From Bdellovibrionaceae bacterium UBA3535 (lineage in GTDB: Bacteria; Bdellovibrionota; Bdellovibrionia; Bdellovibrionales; UBA840): 64,000 nt of DNA. This document shows, piece by piece, positions 48,494 to 56,762 of the stretch. Below the pieces are notes generated by a model, which was given only the letters and a program-made list of their open reading frames with translations, made no database searches and was not told the origin of the DNA. Position 1 is the first letter of the stretch, and the number at the start of each line of letters is the position of its first letter. The DNA is taken from positions 62,001 through 126,000 of the forward strand of contig DFOS01000019.1 in NCBI GenBank assembly GCA_002376845.1. The letters are read 5' to 3'. The position numbers were made by a program, and so were the translations under genes.

Positions 48494-50272
48494 ATGCAAA
48501 TACGGGAGTGGGCAGAGGAAATCTTATTAAATCCTAGTTTAGAGGCAAAATTGCGTCCTCTAGAATCATTTCAAGACAGTGGCGCCCCCTCAAAATATCG
48601 AGACTTGAGTCTTCCGGCAAGGTTATTGAAACATAAGTTTTCTGAAGAGAAAAAGCCGTTTCCTTCCTTATCGCAGTTGGAGCATGACAACGTAAAGGCT
48701 CAGGTACTGCACTTTTTTGCCAACCATGAACTCTTAGCTCTTGAGCTGATGGCTTTGGCTCTTCTGCGTTTTCCGGATGCCCCTAAGGCCTTTCGCCGCT
48801 CATTGGTAACCTCCATGCAGGAGGAGCAGGAGCATATGCGCTTTTATTTAGATAATATGCAGCGATTTGGTTGGGAATTTGGCGATGCCCCGCTATCAGG
48901 CTTTTTTTGGAACTGCATCCAAGGCGGCAATACTGCACTGGATTTTGTTTGCCATCTCAACTTATGTTTTGAACAAGCGAACTTGGATTACTCCAAGTAT
49001 TTTGAAAGGCAGTTTCGCCGTATCGAAGACCATAGCATAGCAGATGCTTTGCAGCAGGTTTACGAAGATGAGATCAAGCATGTGGGTATTGGTCTGCACT
49101 GGTTTCGCAAGTGGAAGCCGCAGGGGCAAACGGATTGGCAGGCGCATAAATCCAGCTTGCGTTTGCCTTTGAGTCTGAGACGAGCCAAGGGCAAGGATTT
49201 TATGCGTGAAGCTCGTGAAAAGATTGGTTTCGAAAAAGATTATATAGATCGTTTGCAGGTCTTTTCTTCCTCTCGAGGTAAAATTGCCAACGTTTATCAT
49301 TTTAATCCGGATGCTGAGAGCCGAGTAGGTGGCAAAAACTCCAACAAAATACTTTTGCATCTCCAGCAGGATCTGGCATTTTTAATGAATCTGCTTTGCG
49401 ATGAATCGGACATTTTGTTGCTGCAAAACTTGCCGACGAAGGAATATTTAAAGGAAATGCAGGCTCTGGGCTTGCCAATTGCAGAATACCGTAGCGATAT
49501 TCCAGAAAACAGAAAGGTGAACCTTAGTCCTTGGGCAAAGGAGGATCCCTATCTTTTAAGTAAAATGCGCACGAAAGAATTTCTAGACAGATTTTACGAG
49601 AACTTCCAACATCCACTACTTTTAGATAGAACTGACTTGCTAAGTGAAGATCTTAGGGCCAAAGAGCTTTTGGCTAAACCCATTTATGCTTGCAGTGGGC
49701 GAGGCATAAAGACGGGTAGGCAAGATGGCAACTATCTTTATGAAAAGCGATTTCACGTAAAGAAAAATATATCCTTTCATTTTAAGAGAACCGAAGTAGG
49801 GGTAAAATATTTGGGTTGCACGGAGTTCTTTACCAATCGCTTTCAATTTTCTGCTGCTGTTGTAAATCAGAAAGATTTTCCGCTAAATTGCTTGCTTAGA
49901 GAAGATAGTGAGTTTTACAAAAGCTTGGTCCGCACATACACCCACATTCTTCATGATTATTTGCCTGCAAACTACCAGGGCCCTGTTAGTTTAGACACCT
50001 TTATTACGGAGGACTTAAAGTTTCACCCTTGTAATGATTTAAATATACGATTCACAATGGGTAGAATTGCTAATCGCTTAAAAAAATATATCTCGCCCGC
50101 ATCAAGTGCATCACTGGAGATTGTTAAAAAGGAAAACTATCAAAAACAAGATATGGTCACAAACAACAAAAAACAGATGGTTCGCGGTTGCATTGCTTTA
50201 AGTGATCCAGAAATTGCGAAAGTATTTTTACCTATTTTGAAGGTTCAAGTAGGATCGAAAATCAGCCGGTAG
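48494..50272 (+). CDS. Fusion of DUF455-like diiron (ferritin-like) domain and ATP-grasp-like domain
   Basis: This protein of about 592 residues joins two domains. Residues about 40-215 form a ferritin-like helical domain with a full diiron ligand set (numbered from a TTG two codons upstream): Glu81, Glu113-x-x-His116 (EEQEHM), Glu162 and Glu195-x-x-His198 (EDEIKH), as in DUF455 proteins. From about residue 385 an ATP-grasp-like region includes KPIYACSGRGIKTG and a C-terminal SLDTFITEDLKFHPCNDLNIRFTMG pattern (in pieces). The role is unknown. It is divergent from the cysteine-rich lipoprotein and gshB. I chose the ATG at 48494; the TTG at 48488 is possible. Confidence 0.8.
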   Translation: MQIREWAEEILLNPSLEAKLRPLESFQDSGAPSKYRDLSLPARLLKHKFSEEKKPFPSLSQLEHDNVKAQVLHFFANHELLALELMALALLRFPDAPKAFRRSLVTSMQEEQEHMRFYLDNMQRFGWEFGDAPLSGFFWNCIQGGNTALDFVCHLNLCFEQANLDYSKYFERQFRRIEDHSIADALQQVYEDEIKHVGIGLHWFRKWKPQGQTDWQAHKSSLRLPLSLRRAKGKDFMREAREKIGFEKDYIDRLQVFSSSRGKIANVYHFNPDAESRVGGKNSNKILLHLQQDLAFLMNLLCDESDILLLQNLPTKEYLKEMQALGLPIAEYRSDIPENRKVNLSPWAKEDPYLLSKMRTKEFLDRFYENFQHPLLLDRTDLLSEDLRAKELLAKPIYACSGRGIKTGRQDGNYLYEKRFHVKKNISFHFKRTEVGVKYLGCTEFFTNRFQFSAAVVNQKDFPLNCLLREDSEFYKSLVRTYTHILHDYLPANYQGPVSLDTFITEDLKFHPCNDLNIRFTMGRIANRLKKYISPASSASLEIVKKENYQKQDMVTNNKKQMVRGCIALSDPEIAKVFLPILKVQVGSKISR

Positions 50273-51187
50273 AGGGGCTTCCAGGCAAAGCAATTTTTTG
50301 CTGACTGGATGGGGAAAGGTAAGACGAGCTGCATGCAGCATACAGCGCTTGGGCTTTTTATCCAGAGCCTTGTCCTTTTCTATGGGACAATAGATGGTAT
50401 CGCCGATGATGGGCATGCCAAGGCCTGCTAAATGCACACGGATCTGATGCATTCTTCCCGTTTTGGGTTTTGCTTCTACAAGTAGTATATTACCGTAGTC
50501 CTTTGCGAGTTTAAAGGTAGTGATGGCTTGATCGCCGCCAGCTTGCACTTCTTCCATTTGCATACGGTGATTTTTTGACCTGGCCAGATGATTGCGTACA
50601 CTCCAGCGGGGCTTGTCAAAATCGGGATTCTTATGGCAAATGGCTACATATTCCTTTAAAGCTTCACGATTGGCGAATATCTCGCTTACCGCCTTGTTGG
50701 CAGATTTTTTTTTGGTCATCAAGACTAAGCCGGAGGTGTCTCTGTCAAGTCGGTGGTGTAAGCCTACGTATATCTCACGCGATGGATTGCGTTGCTTTAA
50801 AAACCTTTGCACGGCTGCAAAGAGGTGGTCTCGACTCGGATCAAGGGTGCCTTGCGTGGGCAAACCCGCTGGCTTATTTAAAACTATGATACTAGCATCT
50901 TCATAGACAATTCGATCTTCCGTGAGCTCAAAACTAATATGAATGTCTTTTTGCTTGAGTTGTTTTGGATCGATCTGCAAAGAAATTTTATCATCTAGAG
51001 CTAGGGTAATGGTGGTGATCTTTGCTCGGTGTCGATTCAAAAAGACATTGCCGCCCTCAATCATTTTGCGAACACTTTTTCTGGACACAGAAAAATTACG
51101 GTCCGTATTCAAACGGTCCAAAAGAAAATAATCCATGCGTTTACCGATGGCTGTTTCATCTACTGAGAATTCAAATCGCCTTTTCAT
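50228..51187 (-). CDS. RluA-family pseudouridine synthase with S4 domain
   Basis: The 319-residue enzyme has an N-terminal S4 RNA-binding domain (about 14-80) and the RluA catalytic motif HHRLDRDTSG with Asp148 as nucleophile. KPAGLP and GRMHQIRVHLAGLG are also intact. It should isomerise uridines in rRNA or tRNA; the exact site cannot be assigned, and RluD- or RluC-like are both possible. Its 3' end overlaps the convergent diiron/ATP-grasp gene by 45 bp, and its 5' end overlaps the deacetylase gene by 17 bp. Confidence 0.92.
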   Translation of the reverse strand: MKRRFEFSVDETAIGKRMDYFLLDRLNTDRNFSVSRKSVRKMIEGGNVFLNRHRAKITTITLALDDKISLQIDPKQLKQKDIHISFELTEDRIVYEDASIIVLNKPAGLPTQGTLDPSRDHLFAAVQRFLKQRNPSREIYVGLHHRLDRDTSGLVLMTKKKSANKAVSEIFANREALKEYVAICHKNPDFDKPRWSVRNHLARSKNHRMQMEEVQAGGDQAITTFKLAKDYGNILLVEAKPKTGRMHQIRVHLAGLGMPIIGDTIYCPIEKDKALDKKPKRCMLHAARLTFPHPVSKKLLCLEAPLPADFRSYLNLQNR

Positions 51188-52265
51188 ACTGCTCTTTCCA
51201 CTTAAGAGGCACAGCTAAACGAATCTTATAGCCGGCCTGTTTTAAATTCTTTAAAAATAAATCCATTATATTTGCTGTTTGCGTGTGAATATCATGGAAG
51301 AGAATCACACCTTTTTGATTGCGATTGATTTGTTCTACACAATGATTATAAAGTTTTACAGGATCTTTGATGGCCCAATCTCTTGAATCCATATTCCAGA
51401 AGAAGCTAGAAATTTTGCTGTCATACAAGTGCTGGGCCAACTTTTGGGTTCGTCCACCATAGGGGTAGCGAAAAAATGCCGCATCTTCAGAGCCAGAATT
51501 GTAAAATACCTCTTTATGGCCTTGGTCAATGTCTTCTCTAGCTTTTTCAAAAGGTATTTTATAAAGATCACTTCGATGCGAATAAGAGTGGGAGGCCAAG
51601 ATATGTCCCTGCTTCACTACTTCCTGCGTCCACTCCTTATGCTTTAACGATTTGTTTCCAATTTGAAAGAAGACCGCCTTGATTTGATGGTTTGCTAAAA
51701 TGTCTAGGATTAAAGGCGTAATTCTAGGGCTAGGGCCGTCATCAAAAGTAAAAACGATTTCTCCTTGCTCCAATGACATATTGGGGTATTCACCGGTAAT
51801 TAGATTTTTACGGTAAACTACCTCGCCCTTATCCGTGTTTACAAAACTATAGCCGCTAAAAAATGGCGGCTGCATTTCGCCTACGGGTTCAATGGTAGAC
51901 AATTGCGAGGTAATGCCCAATTGATCTAGACCCATTTCTACAATCATGCTTTCAGCTAAGATATTTGTGTTTTGCAGCGTATGGTATTTCTCAATTTTCA
52001 TCATAAGGGAGGGAAAGCACGGTAAAAGTTGGAATTCCTCAATATAAGGGTCTAGTAATATTAGCTCCTTGTCCGAAAGTTTTTCTAGTTGCTCGCACAT
52101 ATCTAAAGAGGAGCTTGCCAGTTCGTGCAACAATTGGTGCGGATGGTTGGGTAGAGAGGCCTCCAGGCTGCTAGCTTGTTGAAAATCAGTCAAACGCTGG
52201 TGAAGATTCAGATCGCTGGAATAAACTTGGTTCAAGAACAAAATTAGTAGGCTTAGCATAAGCAT
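51171..52265 (-). CDS. Exported polysaccharide deacetylase (CE4/NodB family)
   Basis: The 364-residue protein has a signal peptide (about 1-16), an N-terminal helical region of about 150 residues, and a NodB domain. Its metal site is FTFDDGP (Asp175, Asp176) with SHSYSH (His226, His230); FRYPYGGR and the late HDIH are also present. It should deacetylate a glycan, possibly peptidoglycan or an exopolysaccharide. Deacetylation marks peptidoglycan in predatory Bdellovibrio, but applying that here is inference. Confidence 0.9.
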   Translation of the reverse strand: MLMLSLLILFLNQVYSSDLNLHQRLTDFQQASSLEASLPNHPHQLLHELASSSLDMCEQLEKLSDKELILLDPYIEEFQLLPCFPSLMMKIEKYHTLQNTNILAESMIVEMGLDQLGITSQLSTIEPVGEMQPPFFSGYSFVNTDKGEVVYRKNLITGEYPNMSLEQGEIVFTFDDGPSPRITPLILDILANHQIKAVFFQIGNKSLKHKEWTQEVVKQGHILASHSYSHRSDLYKIPFEKAREDIDQGHKEVFYNSGSEDAAFFRYPYGGRTQKLAQHLYDSKISSFFWNMDSRDWAIKDPVKLYNHCVEQINRNQKGVILFHDIHTQTANIMDLFLKNLKQAGYKIRLAVPLKWKEQYEKAI

Positions 52266-52310
52266 TGACTTATAGCATAAAAATCCCAGACTGTAAGCAC
52301 CTTGTAAAAA

Positions 52311-52329
52311 TTCTAGAAGCTGTCTAGAA
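52311..52329. promoter_or_regulatory. 7-bp inverted repeat upstream of GNAT gene
   Basis: TTCTAGA and TCTAGAA face each other across AGCTG, about 30 bp before the TTG start of the GNAT gene and between divergent genes. It is a perfect dyad that could be an operator. No regulator is adjacent. Confidence 0.35.
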
Positions 52330-52358
52330 TAAAAGATGAGTAATAATAAGGGGATAGC

Positions 52359-52841
52359 TTGATTCCTATTTTGCGCTACCAGGATTTAGAGCAAGCCAGC
52401 AGGGCCAGAAGGGCTCTGCGGCAGCTATTTTTAAAACTTTACCCCCAGGGAGATGTCTTCGCTTTCTTGGAGTATTACTACCAGAACTATCCAGAATGTT
52501 TTTATTTGGCCATGAAGAGTGAGCAAGTACTTGCCTATCTAGCAATATGTCCAGACACCAGCGCCGCTTTAGCTGAACTTAAATATGATTACTACCATTT
52601 GTTTTCGGACTACTACCAGGAGCACCCCGCTCACCTTCATATAAATGTAGATCCAAGTATGCAAGGGCAAGGTCTTGGTAGCCGCCTACTTGATTATGCC
52701 AAAAAGGATTTAGCAAAATCCCTTCATGCTATAGTTGCTAAGGGAGAAGATAATGTTCACTTTTATTTAAAAAATGGTTTTCAGCCTGTGGCAGTTAGAA
52801 AGCTGCAAGAAAAGGAGCTAATCTTTTTGTCTAATCATTAG
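52359..52841 (+). CDS. GNAT-family N-acetyltransferase
   Basis: The 160-residue protein is a GNAT enzyme. The conserved beta4 and CoA loop is HINVDPSMQGQGLGSRLLDY (about residues 88-107, in pieces), and a C-terminal YLKNGFQPV marks the last strand-helix unit. The substrate is unknown. The start is a TTG with AAGGGGA upstream. Confidence 0.85.
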   Translation: MIPILRYQDLEQASRARRALRQLFLKLYPQGDVFAFLEYYYQNYPECFYLAMKSEQVLAYLAICPDTSAALAELKYDYYHLFSDYYQEHPAHLHINVDPSMQGQGLGSRLLDYAKKDLAKSLHAIVAKGEDNVHFYLKNGFQPVAVRKLQEKELIFLSNH

Positions 52842-52882
52842 AAAAATGTAAAACTAAACCAAACAGATTCCACGGAGGGAAA

Positions 52883-54079
52883 ATGTTGCAAAAGGCTTTG
52901 CCAATTTTTCTTATTTTTATTGTCGCTTGTTCGTACAATGGTCATGATAATGATTCCTCTAGCATAAAGCCGCAGCCGGATTTTAAACAGCAAAATTTGG
53001 TGATTACCCCCACAATATTGCTGCATACAGAAGAGTGGCCTAGCATCGAAGATGATTTGGATTTTGATTGGATGCTTCTCGCCTTGGATAGGCAGATTCA
53101 AAAGTTTGAACGGATGCGTTCCTCTAGACAAATAAAACTTGGAAGCATTGTCTATGAATTCGATGTCTTTTTAAAATCTTTGGTAAAATACCGAAGTCTT
53201 GTTATGCATTACAAAGTTTGCCAAATGAATCGAGCCCGGATTTTTTGCCGTGCGCAATTTGCCAAAAGTTTGAAGCACTATTTTCATATGTTTGCCCCGG
53301 TGGAAAAAGGAAAAATTAAGAAAGCTCTATTTACGGCATATCATACCCCGGTAATTAAGGCCTCCTTGATCCAGAGTGAAGAATATCCAGCCGGTATACA
53401 CCTTAAACCCATTGAAGAGGATTTGCGAACTCAAACCCGTAACGCCATTAACTTTGGTGGGGCATTGAAGGGAAGCCCTTATGAGGCGCTTTATATGCAA
53501 GATTATTTCGATCAGTATCTATTGCACGTGCAGGGCGGGGGAAAAGTTTTTTATCAAGATTTTAATGGTAGCATCAAATCAAAGTACCTAAATTATAACG
53601 GCACCAATTCACAGCCCTTCCGTTTTATTTCGATTTACATGCGTGATAAAGGATATATAGAGGATCCCTCTGTAAGGTCACAGCGGGAATTTTTAGAAGA
53701 GAATCCAGATAAGCAAGAGGAGATTTACGCCTATTCGCCTAGCTATGTGTACTTTTCTTTAAGTGATGAGCCTCCACATGGTAGTGATGCAGTATCACTG
53801 ACAGATAAACGCTCCATAGCCACGGATTATCGAATATATAAAATGAAGGGGCTGCTAACCTATGTACAGACGCAGAGGCCGATAAAAAAGGCTGGTGGCG
53901 GTGTAGATTGGGTGCCCATGAGCCGTTTTATGATCGATCACGATACCGGTGGTGCGATTCGAGGTCCAGCAAGGGGAGATCTCTATTTTGGTGAGAGTGA
54001 TTATGCGGCTTGGGTGGCCACGCAAATGAAAAAACGAGGCTATAAATACTTTTTAGCATTAAAGCCCAATTATTTATAA
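52883..54079 (+). CDS. mltA: Membrane-bound lytic murein transglycosylase A
   Basis: The 398-residue lipoprotein (IVACS, lipobox Cys16) has an MltA domain with YLLHVQGGGKV and a C-terminal 3D barrel DHDTGGAIRGPARGDLYFG (in pieces), which contains the catalytic Asp. MltA cuts peptidoglycan glycan strands, leaving anhydro ends. GGAGGG precedes the ATG. It converges with an Hsp70-like gene, overlapping by 10 bp. Confidence 0.93.
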   Translation: MLQKALPIFLIFIVACSYNGHDNDSSSIKPQPDFKQQNLVITPTILLHTEEWPSIEDDLDFDWMLLALDRQIQKFERMRSSRQIKLGSIVYEFDVFLKSLVKYRSLVMHYKVCQMNRARIFCRAQFAKSLKHYFHMFAPVEKGKIKKALFTAYHTPVIKASLIQSEEYPAGIHLKPIEEDLRTQTRNAINFGGALKGSPYEALYMQDYFDQYLLHVQGGGKVFYQDFNGSIKSKYLNYNGTNSQPFRFISIYMRDKGYIEDPSVRSQREFLEENPDKQEEIYAYSPSYVYFSLSDEPPHGSDAVSLTDKRSIATDYRIYKMKGLLTYVQTQRPIKKAGGGVDWVPMSRFMIDHDTGGAIRGPARGDLYFGESDYAAWVATQMKKRGYKYFLALKPNYL

Positions 54080-55326
54080 ACCTCAAAAGCATGCTTTGCC
54101 AAACCGCGTACCACAGACATAAAATTCTCGGGGCGATAGAATTTATCGCTATCAATTTCCGAAGCCAAGGCTTGGTGCAAAGAAGGCAATTGTGAGGAGC
54201 CTCCCGTAATTAAAACGAGATCTAGTTCTGCAATTTGCTTACCGGCCATATTCACAGTTTGCATCATGGTATCGCGTATTTTCGAAATATTCGAGGCAAT
54301 CCATGATTGAAATTCGCTTTCTATAAGCGCTTGATCAATATCGATTCCTGGATATTGATAATTAAAATGATGGTTTTCCCCGTTAGATAAACGTATTTTC
54401 GAGCGTTCAATATGCTGATACAAATTAAAGGCGAGATTGTCCTCTAAAACGATTTCTAGGTTTTGCAAATACTTTCTATCGCCCTCAGAAATATTGCTTG
54501 TTTGCAAATCTCTTAGGAAATCCTGGATGTCTCCTTTTGTCATAAAACAAATATCTGCTGGCGAGCGCAATCGATACTTAATCTCTGCCGGCATGGAAAG
54601 CTTGGTAGAGGACATAGGCAAGCTATATTGAAGTTCTGCCGCAAAGTATTTGGCCAAACCATATTGCATAATGTCGCCATCAAAGGCATCTCCAGCTATA
54701 GGAATGGCATTTAGTGCGTGTACTTTTAAGTTGTCTGAATCTGTTTTTTCCACCCAAGAAAAATCGGAGGTTCCAGCTCCAATGTCCATAACCAAAAGAT
54801 TTTGCCAGTCTCGGTTCATAGGAAACTCTTTTGCTGCAGCAAGGGGTTCGGCAAAAAAATCAATATTTTGAAACCCCGCTATCATTGCCGCTCGGTGCAT
54901 TCTTTCTTGTGCTAAGCGATCTTCTTTTATGTCGAGGGAGTATTTGGCAGGTCGGCCTAAAATAACATTATTTATTTTTTGGCCTAGTATTTTGTCGGCA
55001 CGCTCCTTCATTTCTTTTAAAAAAAAGCCAACAAGTGATTCTAATAAGTAATGTCGATCACCAATGCGTGTGGATTCAAAATTGGGGTTTGGCAAAAACT
55101 TTTTAACAGATCGTACAAAGCGGCCTTCAAAAGAATTGGCTTCATATTCTTCTATGGCATTAGAGCCAAAATAATATTCCTCTTCATTTAGGTAGTAAGA
55201 TAGACTCTTCATAATAGAGCTGTTTTCTTCTAAAAATAGAATCTCATGAGAGCCATCTTTGTTAATAGCTGCCAACAGGGAATTCGACGTTCCAAAATCA
55301 ATGGCGTAAGCGATTGTGTTTGTCAT
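54070..55326 (-). CDS. Hsp70-like ATPase lacking a substrate-binding domain (YegD-like)
   Basis: The 418-residue protein has the actin/Hsp70 ATPase signatures: IDFGTSNSLLA (phosphate 1), MDIGAGTSDFSW (phosphate 2) and LITGGSSQLPSL (adenosine). A FAEPLAAA segment also matches. It ends with the ATPase domain, so no classical SBD or lid is present, as in E. coli YegD. Clients are unknown. It lies one base downstream of the promoter-proximal prenyl synthase's end, in reverse order: its ATG at 55326 follows that gene's neighbour with no gap, so they may share a transcript. Confidence 0.88.
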   Translation of the reverse strand: MTNTIAYAIDFGTSNSLLAAINKDGSHEILFLEENSSIMKSLSYYLNEEEYYFGSNAIEEYEANSFEGRFVRSVKKFLPNPNFESTRIGDRHYLLESLVGFFLKEMKERADKILGQKINNVILGRPAKYSLDIKEDRLAQERMHRAAMIAGFQNIDFFAEPLAAAKEFPMNRDWQNLLVMDIGAGTSDFSWVEKTDSDNLKVHALNAIPIAGDAFDGDIMQYGLAKYFAAELQYSLPMSSTKLSMPAEIKYRLRSPADICFMTKGDIQDFLRDLQTSNISEGDRKYLQNLEIVLEDNLAFNLYQHIERSKIRLSNGENHHFNYQYPGIDIDQALIESEFQSWIASNISKIRDTMMQTVNMAGKQIAELDLVLITGGSSQLPSLHQALASEIDSDKFYRPENFMSVVRGLAKHAFEVYK

Positions 55327-55327
55327 A

Positions 55328-56260
55328 TTATTTACGCCAGTAAAGCAGATGCGCTAGAGGAAGTAAATCAGTAATCAGGCCACGCTCGTTTTCTAATAAA
55401 AATTGTGAAAGCTGGTTGAGTTCTAAATGGTAGTCTTCTATTAGCTTGGTGTTTAGCGCATCAAAATCTTTGATTTTGTTTTGCCAAGTATCTTCACCAA
55501 CAAAGCTTTGTATGTCCTTCAAAGTCTGTAGATTTAAGAATTCCTGCTTTTTGCTGTCACTAACTTCATTTAAAAGAAAAAGAGCAAAGGAGTTCAGATA
55601 GCCAGCATGATGATCTCCCAAAATATTTTTATTTTCATCGTTGCGAATATTGTAATCGATCAAATCATCGGCGCGCTGAAATAGCACACCCATTAAAGTG
55701 CCAATTTTTTCTAAGCATTGGTGGAGTTCTTTATCTTTTCTTTCTAGGGCGTAAAAAGGGGCTCTTAAACACCATTTTTTTAAGGAAGCGGTTTTTAAGT
55801 TGTGAACCTTCTCCAGTTCTTCACTATTAATTCTTGTGGAGCCCTTTATATCATCTTGTATCCATTCGCCTTCCACAAGATCCATAATGACCTCTGAAGT
55901 ATAGGCAACCAAATCCAAGTTGGTGTTTTCACAAAGCAGCGAAATCACCTTGGCTAAAAGAAAATCACCAGCTAAAACTGCATGGTCAGCACCATAGGCC
56001 TTCCAAGCAGCCGTTTTTCCCCTTCGAAGCGGAGAGCCATCAATTAAATCGTCATGCAAAAGGGATGAGTTGTGGATGTATTCCACAACTTTTTGCAAGC
56101 AGACCGTTTTTTCTTGCGGAAGATTTAAGGGGATGCTGACCATGGCTACCAAACGGGAGCGAAAGCCTTTGCCGCCGGCAAAAAGGTCCAAATAGAGTTG
56201 TTTTAGTTTATGAATGTGGGCAGGAAAGTCCTTTTCCTCAAATGTAATAAAATCGTGCAT
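55328..56260 (-). CDS. Trans-polyprenyl diphosphate synthase
   Basis: The product of about 310 residues is an all-helical prenyltransferase with both Asp-rich motifs: LLHDDLIDGSPLRRG and QRADDLIDY. It should build the isoprenoid tail, consistent with the men genes nearby, though chain length cannot be read safely. I prefer the ATG at 56260 over 56323: the first 21 residues of the longer form are not family-like and a promoter-like sequence lies in between. The Hsp70-like gene starts directly after its stop. Confidence 0.88.
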   Translation of the reverse strand: MHDFITFEEKDFPAHIHKLKQLYLDLFAGGKGFRSRLVAMVSIPLNLPQEKTVCLQKVVEYIHNSSLLHDDLIDGSPLRRGKTAAWKAYGADHAVLAGDFLLAKVISLLCENTNLDLVAYTSEVIMDLVEGEWIQDDIKGSTRINSEELEKVHNLKTASLKKWCLRAPFYALERKDKELHQCLEKIGTLMGVLFQRADDLIDYNIRNDENKNILGDHHAGYLNSFALFLLNEVSDSKKQEFLNLQTLKDIQSFVGEDTWQNKIKDFDALNTKLIEDYHLELNQLSQFLLENERGLITDLLPLAHLLYWRK

Positions 56261-56271
56261 ATTGTCCCAGC

Positions 56272-56299
56272 TTATTATGCCTTTATAGTAGGGTGTCAA
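56272..56299 (-). promoter_or_regulatory. Sigma70-like promoter for the prenyl synthase gene
   Basis: On the minus strand a perfect -35 TTGACA (56294-56299) is followed after 16 bp by TAATAA (56272-56277). The ATG at 56260 is only 11 bases beyond, so the message would have a very short leader or none. The promoter supports the shorter start for the downstream gene. Confidence 0.45.
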
Positions 56300-56351
56300 G
56301 AAAATGCAAGAAAGCTTTGGCATTGGTTAAAAAAATCATTAGTTTGCCTCT

Positions 56352-56762
56352 ATGTATTATGAAAAACAGCTTCGAATTCCATTTTCTTTTGTTGATGCAG
56401 CAGGGATTCTTTTTTTTGCTAGGGTGGGAGATCTATTTCATCAGGTCTATGAGGACTGGTGGACAGAATTTGCTGATTGGCAGGCAAGCTTTGCTTCTAG
56501 CGAATTGGCTTTGCCCTTGGTCAGTTGGCAGGTGACCTACAAAGAGGCAGTAAAGGCCGGAGATATAATAAGCATTCGACTTCATGTAGAGGACATTGGC
56601 AAATCCTCTTTTCAATTAGAAAGTAAAGCCTTTACAGGGGAGGGGCGGCTTTTATGGACTACGCGTTCTACCCATGTTTTTGTAGACAAGAAGACAGGGA
56701 AAAGTCTTAAGATTCCCAATGATCGATATAATTATTTGCAGAAATATCAGCCAACGTCTTAA
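56352..56762 (+). CDS. Hotdog-fold acyl-CoA thioesterase, candidate DHNA-CoA thioesterase
   Basis: The 136-residue protein is a 4HBT-type hotdog with the active-site Asp in FSFVDAAGILFFAR (about residue 15) and the W..TYK...AGD pattern. Surrounded by men genes, it is a good candidate for hydrolysing 1,4-dihydroxy-2-naphthoyl-CoA before MenA acts (a MenI role). It is on the opposite strand to the men operon, and its last 56 bases run antisense to the end of menE. Confidence 0.78.
   Translation: MYYEKQLRIPFSFVDAAGILFFARVGDLFHQVYEDWWTEFADWQASFASSELALPLVSWQVTYKEAVKAGDIISIRLHVEDIGKSSFQLESKAFTGEGRLLWTTRSTHVFVDKKTGKSLKIPNDRYNYLQKYQPTS

Noticed and set aside
48962..49360. 132-codon minus-strand frame within the diiron/ATP-grasp gene
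   Set aside because: It is antisense to the diiron ligands and lacks any recognisable feature or start signal.
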